Positions 13,718 to 25,720 of a DNA stretch of 64,000 nt are shown piece by piece. Position 1 is the first letter of the stretch. Every line of letters begins with the position of its first letter. Under the pieces are notes generated by a model, which saw only the letters and a list, made by a program, of their open reading frames with translations, was not told the DNA's origin and searched no databases. The stretch spans positions 35,461,026 through 35,525,025 of the forward strand of contig NC_060234.1 in assembly GCF_021155775.2 (NCBI RefSeq). The letters run 5' to 3'. Made by a program: the position numbers and the translations under genes. Source of the stretch: Neodiprion pinetum (taxonomy: Eukaryota; Arthropoda; Insecta; Hymenoptera; Diprionidae).

Positions 13718-13736
13718 CTTGGGCCGGTTTGCTCAT
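13718..13736 (-). CDS. Drip: Drip proximal first coding exon (MSKPAQ)
   Basis: The exon reads ATGAGCAAACCGGCCCAAG and is followed directly by the donor GTATGT. It ends one base into a codon, matching the phase 1 entry of the exon at 10,703, so the joined protein begins MSKPAQ-GAKAFLGLHEVTK. This is the nearest of several candidate 5' exons and gives the shortest N-terminus. A plausible leader with CT-rich sequence and a TATA-like motif lies just upstream. Confidence 0.78.
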
Positions 13737-14100
13737 TTTGAAGATATCAACGGTACGTCCTATTCGTGTAAAATTCTTGTCGTTGGAGATTTTCGTCCAG
13801 ATGCAAGTATCCCGATTTTCGGTAGAATCGACTAGTCGAAGGAGCGCGTCTGAAATGCCGTCCGGCGGTTTCGAGCGTCGTAGGCGAACTGCGATTAGTC
13901 AAATCCGTTCGGCTAATGGAATTTGAATTTTCGGAAAATTTTTTCAGCCGTGGTGGTACGGGGCAGAAGCTGTCCGACGAAGAGAGAGAGGAAGATGAGG
14001 CGAGGGAGAGAGAGAGAGCAAACTGCACCGCGTTTCGATTTTACTGGTATATGAGTATGGAGTGAGCCCGGCGAAGGTTTCGCCTTGATATACAACGTTG
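13737..14100 (-). promoter_or_regulatory. Putative leader and proximal Drip promoter
   Basis: On the minus strand GTATATCAAGG (about 14,085-14,095) can serve as a TATA box. It is followed about 20-35 bp downstream by the short inverted repeat GGCGAA..TTCGCC and then a CT-rich segment leading to the MSKPAQ start. The transcription start is inferred, not seen. Confidence 0.35.
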
Positions 14101-14422
14101 TTCCCCCCACCGTGAAACCCTCCGGCTTCCCCACCACATCGACAACTGGGAATTGTAACTATTTAACTACTATTTTGATCTGGCTCGAACCGAGCCGGCC
14201 GCCCGAGGAGGACTCGCCGATTCATCCTCGAGCATCTACCGTCGTGGAAAGTGACTTTTCTTTGTCCCTGATCGAAACGATCTGCGAAGGAGCGAATCGA
14301 CCGCGAATCGCCTCGTTCGCCACACCTCGAGTCTCGGGGACCGCGATTCGTTGCAAGCTGGATACCGCGCTGGAATTATTTGCGAAGCGATACGGACGAT
14401 CCGCGACGCGGAGAACATTTTC
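14101..14422. other. No gene seen; upstream of proximal Drip promoter
   Basis: Moderately GC-rich DNA with overlapping frames on both strands (plus 14,085-14,468; minus 14,222-14,608). The two frames overlap on opposite strands and run into the foldback element, so neither is taken as a gene. Confidence 0.4.
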
Positions 14423-14947
14423 GGCCGGGGTTGAAGTTCCGAATTTGAAAAATTCCGAAGGCGGTTGATTACGGATTATTTGGGAGCGAAACTTGGAAGT
14501 AAAGGTATAAAAACTTTGAAGAAACTGCAAAGTTTCGAATGGTCGGAAACCCGACGAATCGATGTTCCGAAATGCGAGTTTCCGAAAATTCAAGTTACGA
14601 TAGAGCAAAGTTCCGAAAGTTAAAATATACTCACACAGCGGAGTTTACTCGACGAGTGGGTGTAAAAAATCAGACTAACCGAAAAGCAGAACGACCAGGA
14701 TTCCGAACGTAAAAATATCGAAAATCCAAAACAAATAAAAATTCAAGTAATGAAATTTCACCAAGCCAGAAATTCACAGAACTAGATATCTTGGATCGTT
14801 CGGGATTTCGATGTTTCAGATTTTTAAATTTTCTCATTTTTGAACTTTCGGAACTTCGACTCGTCGGAGTTACGCCGTTTCGGCATTTTATTCTTTCGGA
14901 ATTTGGCGCTTTCAGAACTTTTTAAATCCAGAATTTCGACCCCGGCC
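14423..14947 (-). mobile_element. Foldback/MITE-like element, copy 1
   Basis: About 525 bp with matching inverted ends: the left end begins GGCCGGGGTTGAAGTTCC and the right end closes in CGACCCCGGCC. The body is rich in TTCCGAA/TTCGGAA words. It aligns over its whole length, in inverse orientation, with the element at 30,340-30,920. Shared blocks include GTTACGATAGAGCAAAG and a segment around GATTTCGATGTTTCAGA. Flanks AACATTTTC (left) and AACATTGCC (right) may be a worn 9-bp target duplication. No coding capacity, so it would be non-autonomous. It lies in the Drip 5' region. Confidence 0.7.
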
Positions 14948-16671
14948 CAACATTGCCAATGCGGTCAATTTTGTTCAGCGAAAATTTTTTCCAACGAGAC
15001 TAAATGCGAGTCGGTAATTTTCCAGAATTGAATGCCTTGCAAAATTTTCAGGATTTCCATCACTCGGTCGGGTATATTATTCTCTCAAAGGAAAGCAAAA
15101 CATTCGTGTAACTAACTGGTGCCTGGAAGTTTCGATGATGATGATGATTGTTACTACAACATTTCACAAATTGTAGAGGAATGTTTTACGACTCTTCCAA
15201 ATTGTGTTTTCTGTCTGCTGGTCATTATCATAATATATATTAAAAGTAAGAAAAATATCTCACCTATAGCACCGTGTCAGATCAAGAAAAGAACTTCTTC
15301 GAAATTCCAGTAAAAGGTGACGCTATTTTCACCATCCTAAAATAGAATTTTGAAGAATATTTTTCACCAAAATTACTATAGGATGCCTGTAGAGTAGGTG
15401 GAGAAAAAAAAAAATTAAAAATTAAAAAATCACCGTGCAGTACGTGACGTAGCACCGAGTGACGCATTGAATTTAAAAAAAACTGATGATCCCATATTGT
15501 TTTCTTCTATCTATAACGTATCAGCGACACATACTTCGCAAACGTCCGGTATAACAAAGTACGTTATGTGAGATATTTATATTACCTGCATATAATTCAC
15601 GATCGCACGCGGTGAGTCTCACGTTTATAGACGATGAAAGAAATTGTTGTTTAAAGATTATATCAGAGCTCGTAATTATTCCGCGGATGATGACCAACAG
15701 GTACGGACACTGGAATGAGAAGCGTTTCGCATCAACGATCAACGATTCGCGTTTCGAATTCTTACGACAAGCGTGTCGTCGCGTATTTTGCATAGTTCTT
15801 AACAAATTGTCGTATATATGTATCTGAAACGTACTTTCGAGCGCATTAATAGTTATCAAGTTGAACGCTCACGGTATCGTAATGCAAAACACGCCTCGAA
15901 TAACGCTCTATATTTATATCATATAAACCATGCGTCATACATAGCTTTGTAATCGGTTATTATGGTATTTTATGGGCAAATTTTTTGCAAATAGGTATAC
16001 GCACCTATGTATACACGTCACATACTTTTCATTACGTAATAAGTACAACACGTTCACAGTTCCCGGCAATATTGTTAATATTCTTTTTGTGATTACCGTA
16101 CATCTCGGACGGTTATACTTTACGACTCGTTACGATCTTGTTCAAATTTCTCTCAAAATTTATTCCACCGAGCATTAAAAAAGAGATACCCGCAAACTCG
16201 GCGCGTCACAAATTTTTCACAAATAATATACCCATTACATATTATATACGAAGATTCGCTGTCATGTTGTCAGTTCTCTTAATTCGCAGACAAACGAAAT
16301 TTTTCCCTCCACCAAAAAACGTGACAAAAGAAATAGAATTATAAAAAAACAAAAAACAAACAACCTATGAATGACATGTATGAACAACATATTTCAAAAA
16401 CACTAAATCCCATTATGGATTTAACATTCAGACGTGTACGCGCAAACGAAGGAACTGAAAATTTTCCACAAAATGTGACTCCGTCGTTTCAAATTACTAG
16501 TTATAGGTGCACAAGTAACAACGTTGATTCAGATGTGCAGAAAACTAAACGGTACCTAAAAAATTTTCGCAACAACCCGTATACCGCAGAGCGTATAATA
16601 TACACAGGTATAATACCTCTCGGAGTCGTGCACAAGATTCTCGTTACAGTTGCACCGCTGAGTATACACGC

Positions 16672-16711
<40 letters not shown>

Positions 16712-18480
16712 GTGCGTTTGTGTGCGCGTCTCGAGGCAGTAATTAACCATTTTAATTAGGACACGGAGCAGCGGCAGCTTCTGCAAACAACCTAGAATAC
16801 CTTCGTCTCTACTGTAAATCGAGCCACGTTACGCGTTGTAACACCGTTTTACGTTCCAGGCATGTGAGTATAAGGTCCATACAAACATCGGCTGTGTACA
16901 CGACGTGGCTTACCTCTGCAGCAGAGGCACGTGAAGAAGCATCGGCCCGGCAAATAGACACGCGACGCTTACGATGATAATACGATACACCTTTGTTATA
17001 TCACCCTCGCACACACACGCCCGTAATTGATCAAACCGACGACCTTGCCCTGCAGGCAGCCATATTACACGCACACGCGAAATTAATCGTTGATGGTGCA
17101 CGGTTGTGTCTTATTACGCGAATATCGCCATCCGTCCCCGTCACACGCGATTATGCCACTCGAGTTGGGCATGGACCGAATTCCGTCTACGCTGCTTTTC
17201 GGCCTTCGTCGTAATATGATTTATTCGCGTCGTTTTACATACGCGCCGATTAATAACGGCCGAGGCGTAAGGGCTGGATTATTATGGGGGGAGAAAACAT
17301 TGCGGGACAAGTTTCTCGGAGAAATACGAGAATCGGAGTTATTCTTACCCTTCGAATCGTTGCGATCATTCTTATCCCGATTTCACTTTTTTTCGTTAAA
17401 TCGACGAGTACATAATTCCTTTGCTTCGAATTTACGATGCGCTCGGATCCAATCAATTTTTTGGGACAAGTGCGTTGGTTTTTTGTTGAAAATTGTTACT
17501 GTCGTTATTGTTATTATTATTTTTCATCGAAAACTGTTCGAGTAATCAAGGCATTGGGGATCGCAATGTATCCACTCGACTCGAATAATAATGTCTCCTG
17601 GAAGAGACGATATTTACTTGTTGTTTGTGATGAGGAAAATTTGGATCGAACAACCTGTGCCTTATCCTAGGAAATTCATTAGATTCACGTGCAAGCGAAG
17701 TGAAGCGTGTAGCTCATAGATGTTTATTGGCTGCCATAATTAGAAATGTCCAATGAGCGGCGACTTCCCATTAAATTACAAACCCCGGATCGGACGGTGC
17801 AGGAATGTTTTTTTCTACCAAAATTAAAGTTTTTTAAAGATTAAAGATTCGGTTATTCACTGACGATGTAATCAGTTATGTGATGGACGGAACAATCGGA
17901 CAAGGCCACGTTGACACGTTGTAAATTATCATCTGTCAATTGTCAGGTTTGACAAACGTCATTTGGGCTACTTCCGGCGATGAAACACTCGTAACATCAT
18001 TATACGTGACTCCGACATTCGATGTAATTCAATCGAATGTTGTCTGTATAAAAAAACTCGCTTTTATAAAACCGAGACAAAATTATTGTTTAATCAAAAA
18101 TGAAAATTTGTATTCAATCAACGACACAATTTTCTAGATATACAGTAAACGAATATTTCGTATCGACTGATTGAGTCCAAGCAACAAATATATCGAAATG
18201 ATTTCATGAAATCTATTTTTCGAAGCCGAAGGAAAGGATTTCGCAAAACAATTGAATTACTCTGTTTTTTCCTTTGACGACGAAAAAAGTAGAATCACCC
18301 CTCTGATTAATTTAGGTTTCTCTGTATTGAGAGTTACAGTACACTTAAACAAACTCAATACTTCACAACTTGCTAAGAATTCGATTAATTCAAGTGGTGA
18401 AACTATAAAGGCATTGATCACGTACTTATACGTCAAGTATCACGAGAATCGATAAATAGTCGATTATGTTTTTTGCTCAC
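14948..18480 (-). other. Drip 5' intronic sequence
   Basis: AT-rich with an (AT)n tract at about 16,671-16,710. A 112-codon minus frame (15,521-15,859) contains a GCAG/GTAATA site in phase 1 at about 15,590, but its composition is not convincing. A donor near 16,914 is in the wrong phase for its only start codon. Confidence 0.45.
16671..16710. repeat. (AT)n microsatellite
   Basis: AT dinucleotides with CATATA interruptions toward the right end. Confidence 0.9.
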
Positions 18481-18550
18481 CTCCAAAAGACCCAATCAGC
18501 GACGACAGTTGCAGCTCACGCAATAATTTTACTACACTGGCATCTCCCAT
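18481..18550 (-). CDS. Drip: Drip alternative first exon (MGDASVVKLL...)
   Basis: A 70-base stretch starts at ATG (18,550) and encodes 23 residues, MGDASVVKLLRELQ then LSSLIGSFG. It ends in GGAG followed by the donor GTGAGC. The final single base puts it in phase 1, the phase needed to join the common exon at 10,703. The predicted N-terminus is amphipathic rather than acidic and differs from the other starts. The frame remains open for about 45 codons upstream without another ATG, so the true 5' boundary is unknown. Support is start, donor and phase only. Confidence 0.55.
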
Positions 18551-20277
18551 TTTTAATTGAATAAAAATTTCTGTGATAAATTCAATCCGCAACGAGACTG
18601 TTATTCTCAATTCACTGCCTGTGTAACGAACGTAGAATGATCGACGTTGATTGTGACTATTTCTCGTGAAGCGCGTGCGCGTTGACGGAGTTTTTTAAAA
18701 TTATCAAAATATCTGACTGTCCCAGTAAAACTTGCGCCGACGAAAACCATTTTTTTATACATAAATTTAAAAAAAAATGATCTTTCATTGGTACTAATAA
18801 AATATTTGTCGATCTTGTGTTAAAATTGACAAAGGAATGATTGAAAAAAAAAACACCGCTTTGAATTCGACGATGTCAATAATTTGAAAGAGTCGGTTAA
18901 TCCTCAATTCATCCCAATAATACGCTTGCCGGAAATGCCGGGCTAAATTCTTTCCACCATTTCCTCCGATATCCCAGAAACGGAAAATTCCAAACCAAAA
19001 TCTATAAGTCTTCTCGACTCGAAAGACTTTCGGTAAGTCAAAAGCGGTGTTCGCAATTCCGCTGTTCGCAAAACTTTCCGCACCCTTGACAAAGGAGGGT
19101 AGTTTATCTTATCCCAAGAAGCCGAGAGCCGCAGGTCGGGACAGAAAAATGCATGCAGGTTTCTTTGAATTTTAAATTTACAAAAATCACTATTGGAGTT
19201 TCAAGCATGAGTGAGATCGTAAGCGAATTTTTAACATATTTGAAAAGAAATATCGATGTACAAGGCTTTCGCTGATAACATCAGTATTTTCTATTTTTCT
19301 ATTAAAAAGATACCAATCCACGGCTATCTCGTAATAATATCAACGGGAAGCTTAGTTTTTCGACCAATCAATTATCTCCGTGCATTAACCGAGATCAGGA
19401 CCTCGTCCGCGATCTCGAGAAGCCTTAATCGAAATTACCGTCGGTCGTCTAATTGCGAGAGGCGTAAGGATGCGAGTCTCCTTCGCGTCGCGTAGCTAAT
19501 CAGCAATTAGAATAACACTTGCCTTTCGTATTACCCGTTCGCAGAAGGCGAGCAACGAGACGAACTCGCGTTATCCGTGTTAGCCGTCTCTCATCATCGG
19601 CTGTGCAAATGTGTAAGTGAAGGATGTCGATGCAGGCATAACTCAGGCATAAGGTTAAGGTTGCCCCGGTGCGGAGGTGTGCGTGTTATGTAAACAAATA
19701 TTACGTGAAAAGGCACATCGCGCAGACACGACGCTCGATAAATTATTACTAATATTATGCCTGAGCACAATGCGCTGCGTATCGCGCTTACATATTGCTA
19801 GCCTCGGCGTTCAGATGTTGGTTGATTAGAAAAATTCCCAATAAAGGAAACGAAACGTGCCGCAGATGCGAGATTAATTCAGCACACGCACCGCGTTGGC
19901 AGGTAGGCATCGAATAATCGCGAGTCAGTACAGCCGCCGCTTGTTCGCTCGGTAATAATTAATCAATTAATTAATTAATGAGTTACGTGATATTTTTATC
20001 CGACGCTTTGCACAGGCGCGGCGGCGCGTTTTGTGGCAATATTTACGCGGATATTATACACGATCATACGTGTGTGCGGGATCGTTGTCGTAAATTGGAT
20101 CGATTCTTTTTTTTTTTTTTTTTTTTGTCGTCTAATTTCACTTAGTTTGTACTAAAAATTGGGAAATCTGGTACAAGTATAAAGAGATCCAGTTTCGTCG
20201 CTCTAATTAATGTATTTTACACTATCTTAGAAAGTCATTTGAATGAAGTTTAAATTACTCGATTGAGTCACGGTCAG

Positions 20278-20323
<46 letters not shown>

Positions 20324-22001
20324 TAATGTAATAGACGCGTGAAAGCGGTAGATTGGCATTACGTCCGTCCGCGGACTAGAATCTCGAAAAATTTCGGCTA
20401 ATGTATTGTTTTTTGTGGATTCTAATCTAACTTGAATTACACGTTTTAGAATTATACCGTGCGAATGGGTCACGGAAGAGTTCAAAGACTTGTTTTATGC
20501 TCGACATAATTGCTGCATGCTAAAAAAATTTTCTTTCAAACGAACCGACGTCGCGAAGGATGGTTAAAAATGTATATATTGCGGTTTTTAAAACTTCTCA
20601 GTTTTTACAAGAAATAACATGAACGCGATACTCTCGTTAATGCGTGCTGCCATTTTGTTAATTGAGTGGAAAACCATCACGGGAATGATTCAAGCTTCGC
20701 CTCGCGGTGATCGACTTACACAATTAGATATGCCTGACACGGTGTGTGCAGTTGTGTGTTATAAGTATAATAAATGTAAAGCCTGCAGAACGACTCGAAT
20801 ACCTGACTACTTGGAAAATTAATTATTGAAGAGCTGCGCAGTTGAGTCTATAATTACGGTGCTTTTTCCATATTGTTGTTCTTCAATATACATCTGGGAC
20901 GATCGAATTATAACTCGGTACTGCGTCGCGGATTTGTTGTAATTCCAACTTTAGCAAGAAACGATTCAGACGAAGGTAACAATTTCCGACAATAGAACTC
21001 GCAAACATTTTTCGCATCGCTTGAAGGTGGTTCAAAAAATTTTCCACCTGGTTCGTTTACCGCTCTCTTTGATTCCTGCAGCGACCCATTATACACGGCG
21101 GACGGATAATCTGGCAAGTGCGTTTACTTCAATACAGTTTGCAAAAATTATCGCACTGCGGCGTTTTAACAATCTCCGATTTACGATGCGGATGCTCGAC
21201 TTCTCGGTGCGATCAAACGCGATTGTTTTGCTTACGAGTCACGGTTTTTTTTTATTACATCTGCACATTCTTGGATACTTGCCACGAACCAATCCATTCC
21301 TGATCATCGATTCCCCTGGAAAATTTCCTTCCGATCGACTCGCAAGCGAGAAGTGAAATAAACGCAGAAGAATCTTAGATCCAATCGAACGACCGAAGTG
21401 ATGACGCGAAGTTGTGAATTAGGAATGACCAAAAATGATCGATTATTTTTTCCCGATTAACCGAGTATAATCAACGAATTTTCAAACTCGATTATTTTTC
21501 CTCGCGATCGGTTTTTGTTTTTTACTCCCACGAACGACGCAATACAATATCAATTTTTGTGAATCAAGTATCAATTCAATCGTAAGTACCTATTTGATAT
21601 AACGAGTGAAAGATAAGTGATTATCTTCATCTGATGTTGAAAAATACTTTGAATGAAACTGTTAATTATTCAAAAACTTTTCCGCTACTAAGACTACGTA
21701 CTGAAATTTACGAAATTTTTGTTTCAAATGCACCGTTCCAAAAAAAAAAAAAAAAAACAATGCGAAACAATCGATCATCCCACTAATTTTTACCGATTCA
21801 ATCGAGTCGTGTCCGATTATTTTTAGCTCCGTATCGATCGCCATTGCGAATAATGGACAATAATTTGAGATCCGAAGAAAACAGTTTCTTGCTTCGATTA
21901 CAGCTCATCGTTTCTACCACTGTGCATGGCAGCGCAACGGTCCGATGACGATTTTCGTGTAGGTAGTTCGTATCGCGTACTCGTGTAGGTATGTTACTTA
22001 C
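18551..22001 (-). other. Drip 5' intronic sequence
   Basis: AT-rich, with a poly(T) run at about 20,107-20,127 and an (AT)n tract at 20,279-20,325. No further coding signal seen. Confidence 0.5.
20279..20325. repeat. (AT)n microsatellite
   Basis: About 34 bases of pure AT followed by ACACATATATA. Confidence 0.92.
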
Positions 22002-22113
22002 CTACATCCAGACGTTTCCGAACGATCGTGTTAAACGCCGCGTGTTTGTCGGTGGTCAACTTCTCGGCTCTATATGCAGTCAACAAGCTGTTTGCCGTAT
22101 TAACGTGTCGCAT
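22002..22113 (-). CDS. Drip: Drip alternative first exon (MRHVNTANSL...)
   Basis: A 112-base open exon starts at ATG (22,113) and encodes 37 residues: MRHVNTANSLLTAYRAEK, then LTTDKHAAFNTIVRKRLDV. It ends in GATGTAG before a strong donor, GTAAGT. It leaves one extra base and so joins the common exon in phase, giving ...RKRLDV-GAKAFLGL. An in-frame TAA lies about eight codons above the ATG, supporting this start. The segment is basic and hydrophilic, as expected for a cytoplasmic tail. Its reading is more coding-like than the surrounding AT-rich DNA. It could instead belong to an unrelated minus-strand transcript. Confidence 0.6.
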
Positions 22114-25100
22114 AACGAACGTAAATTGGTAAACTTAAGCCTAGGAAACTGGCGGTAATTGTTTGCGAGTTACCGCGAGCAAATGTATACCTACGAGTTC
22201 CCTGCTCGAATAGGAAACGGTCACCGGACTCACACGCTAACAAATTAAATCGAGTTGATCCCCCTGACAACATCTCGACTCGATGTTTGACTCCTAAATT
22301 TTTCAACGCAGATAGCAACAGCTGCTGACTTGGCCTTGGCCGCTGATCAAAGTGTCCAGGATAATGCGATTGGCTATATTTATACACCAGCAGCAGGGCG
22401 GTTGTATGAAAATGATGTTCGCATGATGCGGGCACTGATAACCGCGACAGGCAATAATTAGTCACGGTTCTTGAATTCACCGTGCCACGTAATTCTCGAT
22501 TAACTCTTTGTACTCCTGACTTCGTCGCTTCCCGATCGTTTAATCCTCTTGGCGTCGCAAAATCTCTTTCAGAGATAATTTACAACCAGACATCTGGTTC
22601 TCGAATGTAGGTATTCTACCAACTTTCACTGGATCCTTTAGTTTTCTATCCGCATTTTCTATGCCGAACTTTTCAAGTACTAATTACGTACCTGCATTTC
22701 TCCCACCACTCGACAAAACTTCGATCTGTCAATCCACCGACGAGAATTTCGTATCAACGATCAATCACATCGATCTACTATATTTATCGTTGATTTTAAT
22801 CACGGTCGAATCTTATTCGAACCTGAATACCTGTAATCCCATAATAATTAGTATCGCGAGGGTTCAAAGATCAGAATAAAAAAATCAGTGATATCTGGTG
22901 GAAGGAGTTTTTCCGAGCCCGCGGAATCATCGATACGAAACTCATTTACACGCGATTTAATTCGACCGATTCGTGACTCACTGCGTAGAATAATGCTTCG
23001 GGAAAAGACGACCATTATACATGCGCCAGGCACGGTACCTAAACTCCGTGATTCCCCAGAACGTTCTTGGCTAGACATCGGATGTAATTACAACCATCCC
23101 AAAGCAATTACGTAAACAAGCTTTTTTACGGCACAAAATCAGACATTCAAGCAATAACGTCGCTTCGCAACTTTTAGCTGGTGCATATTAGTGTCTGTGT
23201 GCATTCGGATATATTCGCGTCTACGTCGTCGATCTGCGCAGTTTTTGCAAGCATACAGGAAGAGTCCGAGTGGTCTCCACTTACGGTCACCGTGTAGAAC
23301 TAGCATTGTCATTGTATAAGAAGAATAAACAAATAAATAAATAAATAAATGAACAAAGAAAGAAAACAGCATCGACAAAATACGGCGTGACGGACACGCT
23401 CTTCTCTAAGCAGGATTATTATTTTTGGATCCTTGTAACACTGTTGCCGATCATTTTCGTAATCGTCGATAATTTCTCGTTTCTCGAAATTAGCACCTTT
23501 TCGAAATTCATTTATACATGCACACTTCACTACGCATCCCACCCGAGAAATGTTTGGCACTGATTGCTCGGTCGTATTTTCTGGAATGCCAGATCGGTAT
23601 TTGTGCATTACAGTTTCGAGTTTGAATTTCATTCCAATCGATTATGAATTAACGTGTAACGAGATCAGTTATCCCGATCTACACAGACTGCTCAAATATC
23701 TCCGTAAAAATTCGCAAACTGTGCGATCATCGGTATCGGAATTAAGAGAATATTAAATTTGAAAGAATTTTTCGTTTTTTTCCAACACAATTGTATCGTC
23801 TGTTCGTACGGACGTTAGAAAAGTATTTTCAACCAAGCTCACTTTTAATCATGCTCGTCATTTCCGTGAGGGATAAGGCGAGCCAGGGTTGGGCCAAGGG
23901 TTTTTTATTTCCTTGGCTCCCTCAGGGACGGGGTTTGGCCGGCACCCCTTAACCGTGATCTCGTGCCAGAAGAGGAATCGTGTAAATTCCAAGCCAGATA
24001 ATAACGAGCGAGTTTGAGGTCACGCTTCTCGTATATATTGACCTAAATGATGAGAAATTTTTGGTCGGTTTGATCGGTGTTGTTTTTCACCGGTGGCCGA
24101 AAGAGTGGAGCGGCCTCTTTTTTTTTCTGGGTCAAGGTTGCCACGTGGGGTGGGGTCGTAAATTACACACCTTCTTTTACCCGTCATCTCCCCCTCGGAA
24201 AGTACGAAAAATTAGCTTGCCCTGCTCGTGATATCGTAATTATGTCATGTATATCCTGACATAGAACGCCGACCTTTACATTTTACAACCCCTACTATTG
24301 CAGCGAATCGCGCAAGTCACATCGGCGAATATTATCGCTCTGCGATCAGCCTGTAGTGTAACATTAATAACGTTTGAACAGTATTCGGTATCAGGATTGT
24401 CAGGAAACAGGAAATTGATAGCGTCATACGGAAAGTGACCCATGTCGTAGGCTTAATTCGCTCTAAAAGTAGGTCTGTTTTTGGTAACGTGTCGACAATT
24501 AGATTCATTCGCGATCAAGATAATATTTTTAAAAAGCTCCCCAATCTCGAGTCGACGATATTTGATTTGAGAAATCCGATGCCCGTTCGATTGTCCGTTG
24601 GTTTCAAACTTGGCTTTGGAATAAAAATAGCTGCAACTAATCGGATCGAGGCATTTCTAACTTCCTGCTTTCGCATGATCGAATAGATAAATTTCACGCG
24701 ACGACGCATCGAGCACGTTCTCGACTAGTCTCCAATGGATCTGTAGTTGAGTCGACACGATTCAGTGGCGGCTAGCATGTAGATTATTACAGGTTCGAAG
24801 CCAGCCGAGCGTGACGATCGGATGGAGACAAGAAACGCCCGTGATATAGCGCACCTTGCGTAGGTACGCGGATTATTACGTAAACGGAAGGTGGGATCCT
24901 GCGGAAGTGTTGAGGTGCGTGCATACATAGAAAATCGTTACTTTGTTACACGCGTGTATTAGGTGTATCACGCAAGGCGTATGCGATCAAAGTCAAGGTC
25001 CACTGCAGCCTGTGGAATGGTAATGGTCAAGTTCGGAGTTGCATGTAAACTACACGGTTTCTAGAGTGTTAGGCGAGCGAGACGCGAGCGTAATTTCCAT

Positions 25101-25479
25101 ACGCGCTTCTTTCAAGTCCGTCGCATTTTTAATTTCCCTTTCCCGTGTTTTCAGAGAAAATAGGAATTTATTGTGACCACCCCGAGAGTGAAAAGTTGAA
25201 TTTTCACCAGATCTCGACGTTTCAAGGCCTAGAGAATCACCTCCAATTATTTTCAGATGGACGCCCGTGTGTGTATGTATGCGTGTACGCGTGTGATCAA
25301 TTCTTTTGTTCGACGATATCTCGAGATCGAGCCATCGGATTTTTATGATTTTTCTCCCAGTCGACGCGTCTTTTACAAACTTGGAAGCGATTTTTTTAGA
25401 CCTTACCTTTGACCGGTTTAGTACTTTCCGAATTATTTGAATAACAGAATTACAAGAAATAAAATAGAAATGTCGATGT
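22114..25479. other. Drip 5' intronic sequence
   Basis: AT-rich DNA with an (AAAT)n tract at about 23,327-23,352, and a GC-rich hairpin region at 23,870-23,950. A decayed-looking open frame at 25,145-25,348 precedes the 120-bp tandem repeat. Nothing recognisable as an exon. Confidence 0.45.
23327..23352. repeat. (AAAT)n microsatellite
   Basis: Five or more AAAT units. Confidence 0.85.
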
Positions 25480-25720
25480 CGTGCGAATGGATGAACGGAT
25501 TCGAATAAAAATTCGTACCATATGGTTTTTTGGATTGCTGATCACGAATCTAAGCTCAGATTTCCAGAATTTAAAATTCGCGCATTCAACATGCCGGTAA
25601 AAAATTGAAGACATTTGCATTTCAATGAAAATCGGTACTTGAAGATTTTTTCGGTTGCTGATCACGAATTTGACACTGAACTTCCAAAGTTCGAATGAAA
25701 TGATGAAATTAGTATTATTA
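25480..25720. repeat. Two-unit 120-bp tandem repeat
   Basis: The word TTGCTGATCACGAAT starts at about 25,535 and again 120 bases later. Flanking sequence aligns at the same offset (TTTTTTGGATTGC against TTTTTTCGGTTGC, and AAAATTCGTAC against AAAATCGGTAC). The unit is an exact multiple of three. Both units stay open in one minus frame, giving the related segments FVISNRKN...IFIEM and FVISNPKN...IFIRI. Copies have diverged considerably. This resembles a fragment of a dispersed satellite rather than a gene. Confidence 0.65.

Noticed and set aside
15521..15859. 112-codon minus frame with a phase 1 GCAG/GTAATA site, as a further Drip first exon
   Set aside because: Phase fits, but the donor is weak and the composition is not coding-like; kept only as a remark.
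24750..24830. tRNA-like B box GGTTCGAAGCC
   Set aside because: No matching A box, no T-arm or acceptor stem pairing around it.
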